64,000 nt of DNA from Gracilaria domingensis. Its lineage: Eukaryota > Rhodophyta > Florideophyceae > Gracilariales > Gracilariaceae. The position numbers and the translations under genes are program-made. The notes beneath the pieces were generated by a model. The model was not told where the DNA came from. It searched no databases and worked only from the letters and a program-made list of their open reading frames with translations. The DNA is taken from assembly GCA_022539475.1 (NCBI GenBank), contig VCMS01000071.1:124001-188000 (forward strand). The letters are read 5' to 3'. Below are positions 60,786-64,000 of the stretch, piece by piece; positions within the stretch are counted from its first letter, which is position 1, and each line of letters begins with the position of its first letter.

Positions 60786-61651
60786 AATGGATTGGGGAAG
60801 ATGCAAAGGACATGCCACAAGAGTATGACGTTATGCTGAAGGACTCTCATGCATCTGATCTACACAGTTTTGCGTCATATTACTCGTTGAGAACCGCACT
60901 TAGAGCAAGAACAAGAGAACAGAAAGGGCCTATATCTCCTTGCAGAATGATACGCCTTACACCACCCGTGTGCTGGAACCACCTTAAAGGTGGAGTGGAT
61001 GTCATTTCTCGTTACATGAAGTCGTTGGCTCGTTCGAACATATCGGAAACCGCTGTGTTTAGCATATTGGCAAGACTACTAACTATGCAGGTTAACAATG
61101 CGGCTGTATTGCATCGTTTGTATAAGTCAAGGATAAATGGAAAACTGCCCGAGAAGGAAGCAAAGATTGGGTACGCCCGTGCACGTCACAGCGTGACAAG
61201 CTGTGGAACGTTTGGAGGATTTGTAAGAACGTTGGCTCGTGAATGGTTGGAATGTTATCAATCTAGTGAGAACGACGGTTTGTCAAGAACAGCTAATCTG
61301 GAGCCAATTCAGGTTATGTTTTTGCGGAAAGCTGCTGAACATTACAATTTAGGCACACACAAAGCAAGAAGACTTGATAGAAATCTCAATCATGTGCCCA
61401 TATCGGCAAGGGCCGCATATTGTTCGTTATGTAGCTGGTCGTTAAGAGGAAAACTACCCTCTGGAAAAGTGAAAGTTTAACACGCGGGATCAAAGACAAA
61501 AAAATGGTGTAGAATATGCAAGCAACCAGTGTGTGGCAACTGTTGGTCTGTGTGGCATACGGAACCAGTTTTAAAGCGTAAGACGCCCACAGAAGGAGAA
61601 GGACATACCTTTAACACTTCTCTTTCTCAAAAGCGAAGAAGAGTTATTTGA
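60786..61651 (+). pseudogene. Element E transposase: third catalytic Asp and Cys-rich end
   Basis: CWNHLKGGVDVISRYMKSL (Asp at 60998) matches the GGVD-x-(A/I) block that bears the third catalytic Asp of piggyBac transposases. Helical sequence follows, and then, after an in-frame TAA at 61478, WCRICKQPVCGNCWSVWH. This is the C-x2-C...C-x2-C-x3-H zinc-binding tail expected at the piggyBac C-terminus. The reading resumes in the same frame beyond the stop and closes at a TGA near 61649 after a basic KRRR end. Confidence 0.6.
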
Positions 61652-61659
61652 ACGTTGTG

Positions 61660-62304
61660 AATAAGAACTCAAATGTGAATCACTGATTTTATACAGAAAT
61701 TAGATATTCAGTATTGTTTGGTAGCAATATAAAAAGGCTACGGTGTTGCGCTTTTAAGAATGATATTCTATGGGGTTTTGTAGAGTTTTAAAATGATGTC
61801 TAATTTTTGTAGAACTATTGTGAAGTCTACCTTGATTTGTAGAAGTCTATTGCTGTTTCTACGAATATTTAAATCTTTGAAAATGTTGGACTCTGTAGTT
61901 TGAAACCTATAAGAAACTTGATGTTTTTGTTTTCACATATGAGTTTGGGGCTAAATCGAAGTCATTTGGTATGCTTTTTGGATGTTAAATATGAATTTTA
62001 TGGCTTTGAAGTGGTCATCATTATATTTGGGCTTAAATTAAAGTTCTACTATTTGCGTCACAGGGCTAAGCGCACTAGGTCAGCTGATATGTTTATTTTT
62101 CCCTTCTCGCCCAGCCCCGCACTGTGCCTTTTCGCTCAACATGTTTTTTTCTCGTTTTTTCTGTTTCTTTCTTTGTTTGTCCTGGTACTTACTTTCAACC
62201 TTCTGTTTATAAGAATAAACAGCAATGCACAATGCAATATTATTCTGACATTACAGCATTCTGTACTTATTCCCCAGCTCTCTGGCCGCGACTTCGGTTA
62301 CTTA
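61660..62304. other. AT-rich spacer with TTTGTAGA repeats
   Basis: TTTGTAGA occurs at about 61779, 61806 and 61838, with an inverted TTTCTACGAA near 61856; these could be subterminal repeats of element E. The rest, up to the edge of the inverted X copy at about 62305, has no supported gene. Confidence 0.4.
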
Positions 62305-63890
62305 AAACGCCATTTTGGTGATGGCGTCGGCGGTTACAGCCAAAGGGGCAAAAACGATAAAAATAAAGTTTGCTCTCGTAGAGTACCAGTCCAATCGGAC
62401 GAAGAAGCACTAGCAAAATATAAGCTTACGTAGATAGAGAGCGGCAGAAGCCAAACAACAAAAGCACGAACACAAGAACAGAGGAGGGATACCAAACGAT
62501 AGACAAAAAGATAAAGAAGAACGAACTAGGATAATATATGTAATGAGATATGAATAGAAATGTGTCACAACTGCACAATGAAAAGAGAGACCTGTGCTCT
62601 AAAAGATAGTATTGTTCTTCTTTCTAAGTGTCGCACGATGACGGCGGCTCCTGTAGTGGACGCACAGATCGTGGGCTTCAGAGAACCGGATGTCGCAAGC
62701 CTTGCAGTGAATGTCCAGCTCGATATAGTTTGCACGGCGCAAAGCTCTGCGATGGCGACGGCCGGCTTGATGGACTTCAAGCTGACGCTGGCTCTGGACC
62801 TTGATGTCACATACACGACAGCGTTTGAAGATTTGCTTACACGGCGGAGGGTTACGACGGCGCTTCTCCTTCTGAGAGGCTACTCGAAAGGTATGGCACT
62901 CGCGTGTCCCGTCAAGAGGCTGCACAGCCGACCTTTTTATCTGCGGAACGGTATCGGGGACTTCTTCTAGACGCTCGTCCGGGTCAACCACGGACGAATA
63001 CTCGCTGGATGAAACGAAAGACTTTGGCACTTGATGTGAAACAAACAAGAAGTTAGTAGTCACACAAAATGCCAAAAGAGCAGCTGAGAACAACTTACTC
63101 TTGAACGATTTCCTCAAGGCCGTAGGTTAATAGGAACCTTACGCCGTATCACACAGTGTGTCTAGGAACAACAGCTGCAAAGCAACACTATGTGAGGAAC
63201 GGAATCGCAACGCGGAAGAACCAGTGAAACCAGAGTCCAAGGCCGAGACTAGAGGCAAGGGAACAGATGCAGGCAGGGAAGGCCCACGCAACGACGAAGG
63301 AACGGAGAGTAGCAACAACAAAGACAACCGTGGCTGGTACGAACGGGGAACAACGATAAAGAGAACAACGAAAGCAAAGGATACAACCACGGAGAAGACG
63401 GAGGGACGGGGAACCAAGAAGAACGGACTTCGGGAGAGAGAGGCACGCCCGTACAAGGCTGACCCAACCGTAGGGTAGTGCGAACGCTTTGCCGACCCAC
63501 ACGAGACGAGCCCAGACGAGGGGCTGTGTGAGCAGCAGGGAACGTTGGGGGCGGTGACACCAAGCCGCCAAAGGGGGAGAGTAAGAGAGGTTGAAGGTGG
63601 GGAGAGAAGGTTGAGACGACAAAGGAGAGAAGAGATGAGAAGTGGGGGTGGGGGGGAGCTCGTCGAAGGGGAAGTAGTCTGGCCGGAGTTGAGTCGGAAG
63701 CGACTGCTCCGGCCCTTTTATGCACAACCGCACCGTCGATTCTAGGCGAGAATCGACGGTACGGTTGGCTTGGCCAATGGCTGCGTTTTATCTACCGTAC
63801 TAGCCTATAAGAGGCGTAGATGGTAGATACTTTTAGCGCGTATACAGCCAAAGGGGCGCCTACGCCACGCAGCCCTAATCGTGGAATGCA
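62305..63890 (-). mobile_element. Repeat family X, right copy (inverted, uninterrupted)
   Basis: It is the reverse complement of 11230-13820 without the solo LTR. Reading leftward: an imperfect counterpart of the TATA region (GTGCATAAAAGGGCC near 63715), a pyrimidine-rich leader, an intron, the zinc-finger gene and an end that can fold (CGCCATTTTGGTGATGGCG at about 62310-62328). Similarity to the left copy stops just beyond that palindrome, marking a common 3' boundary. A run of palindromic 31-bp repeats lies upstream at the window end. Confidence 0.72.
62599..63099 (-). CDS. X zinc-finger protein, intact copy (about 143 aa, two exons)
   Basis: Exon 2 (63029 down to 62599) encodes a protein opening PKSFVSSSEYSSVVDPDERLE, with a basic KRRRNPP stretch and two C-x2-C-x12-H-x5-H fingers (CRVCDIKVQ and CKACDIRFS blocks), like U1/matrin or JAZ fingers that bind RNA. 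There is no ATG in the exon 2 frame. Splicing of the 69-nt intron (63098-63030: GTAAGT, TACTAAC, CATCAAG) joins the A at 63099 to TG at 63029-63028 and makes AUG, so translation would begin exactly at the junction. The frame is clean. Promoter and leader lie about 600 bp upstream. Confidence 0.65.
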   Translation of the reverse strand, partial: SKLFSAALLAFCVTTNFLFVSHQVPKSFVSSSEYSSVVDPDERLEEVPDTVPQIKRSAVQPLDGTRECHTFRVASQKEKRRRNPPPCKQIFKRCRVCDIKVQSQRQLEVHQAGRRHRRALRRANYIELDIHCKACDIRFSEAHDLCVHYRSRRHRATLRKKNNTIF

Positions 63891-63910
63891 CGTGTACCTG
63901 TGAAAAGTTG

Positions 63911-63993
63911 TCATACCGCCATGCTGGCAAATGACACTGCCATGACCTGCCATCATGGCAATTACACTTGCCATGACCTGCCGTCTTGGCAAA
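63911..63993. repeat. Palindromic tandem repeats of about 31 bp
   Basis: Almost three units of the pattern TTGCCA-x-GA-x-GGCAGGTCATGGCA (read leftward) run to the window end. Each contains a near-perfect palindrome such as TGCCATGATGGCA. They lie upstream of the X promoter and could be binding sites; the array may continue beyond the window. Confidence 0.6.
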
Positions 63994-64000
63994 TTCCGAT

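Larger units (their letters stand above)
57958..61660 (+). mobile_element. piggyBac-like DNA transposon E with nuclease segment (inactive copy)
   Basis: Four coding blocks lie in transposase order: acidic N-terminus, core with the first two catalytic Asp, a segment with SAP and PD-(D/E)XK nuclease motifs, and a block with the third catalytic Asp plus a Cys-rich end. Several in-frame stops are present; those at 58184, 58520, 58565, 59327, 60613 and 61478 are all TAA, each one C-to-T step from CAA. At least two frame changes are also present (between 59330 and 59434, and near 60785). Terminal inverted repeats and TTAA duplications were not identified. Confidence 0.65.

Noticed and set aside
1-64000. 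CRISPR arrays, bacterial operons with ribosome-binding sites, rRNA genes
   Set aside because: No regular spacer-repeat array, no rRNA-like sequence, and the gene content and intron are eukaryotic.

Overview
The window reads as nuclear DNA of an intron-poor, transposon-rich eukaryote. It carries Ty3/gypsy LTR fossils, a LINE fragment, a hAT-type MITE, two CACTA/Plavaka-like DNA transposons, a piggyBac-like transposon, and a small island of single-exon genes with eukaryotic features (SET domain, nuclear-localisation-like basic runs, a 69-nt GT-AG intron with a TACTAAC branch site). A red alga such as a Chondrus-like florideophyte would fit this mix. That is inference from style, not a match. 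Assembly gaps lie at 33987-34004 and 57201-57521.

Layout. 1-5.6 kb: a gypsy fossil (family A) cut by the window start, followed by an array of hairpins with an 87-bp minisatellite. 6.4-7.5 kb: two small related leftward genes. 7.7-13.8 kb: a degenerate and a fuller copy of an unclassified promoter-bearing repeat (X), with an AT-rich stretch between them that holds a 481-bp hAT MITE; a solo LTR sits inside the fuller X copy. 15.3-21.3 kb: gypsy family B with its 5' LTR, then a 5'-truncated LINE. 21.9-26.9 kb: DNA transposon C (structured left end plus a Plavaka-like transposase). 26.8-37.3 kb: a compact cluster running left (coiled-coil protein, SET domain, bacterial-type DNA amino-methyltransferase, unknown protein) and right (broken unknown gene, ParB-like protein, 2OG-Fe(II) dioxygenase) from a nested palindrome at 32.1-33.3 kb. 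37.6-43.2 kb: apparent host genes (two HAD phosphatase-like paralogues, one lacking its nucleophile; a ketopantoate-reductase-like protein; a ribulose-phosphate 3-epimerase fragment; three structured hairpin repeats; a coiled-coil protein). 43.5-48.7 kb: CACTA-like transposon D. 48.7-52.9 kb: an inverted gypsy B copy cut by a second copy of C (52.9 to about 57 kb) that degrades toward the gap. 57.9-61.7 kb: a piggyBac-like element (E) with a SAP plus PD-(D/E)XK nuclease segment between its second and third catalytic aspartates. 62.3-63.9 kb: an inverted copy of X.

The most interesting system is the 23.9-37.3 kb block. A transposase gene overlaps tail-to-tail with a bidirectional cluster that appears able to write a DNA amino-methyl mark (methyltransferase), methylate protein lysines (SET), bind DNA or nucleotide (ParB fold) and oxidise a substrate (2OG dioxygenase). 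It resembles a chromatin- and DNA-modification cargo carried by, or parasitised by, a DNA transposon. No right terminal repeat was found, so membership of the cluster in the transposon is a hypothesis. The second strong candidate is the nuclease-bearing piggyBac-like element. The third is element X, in which removal of the intron creates the AUG of its zinc-finger protein.
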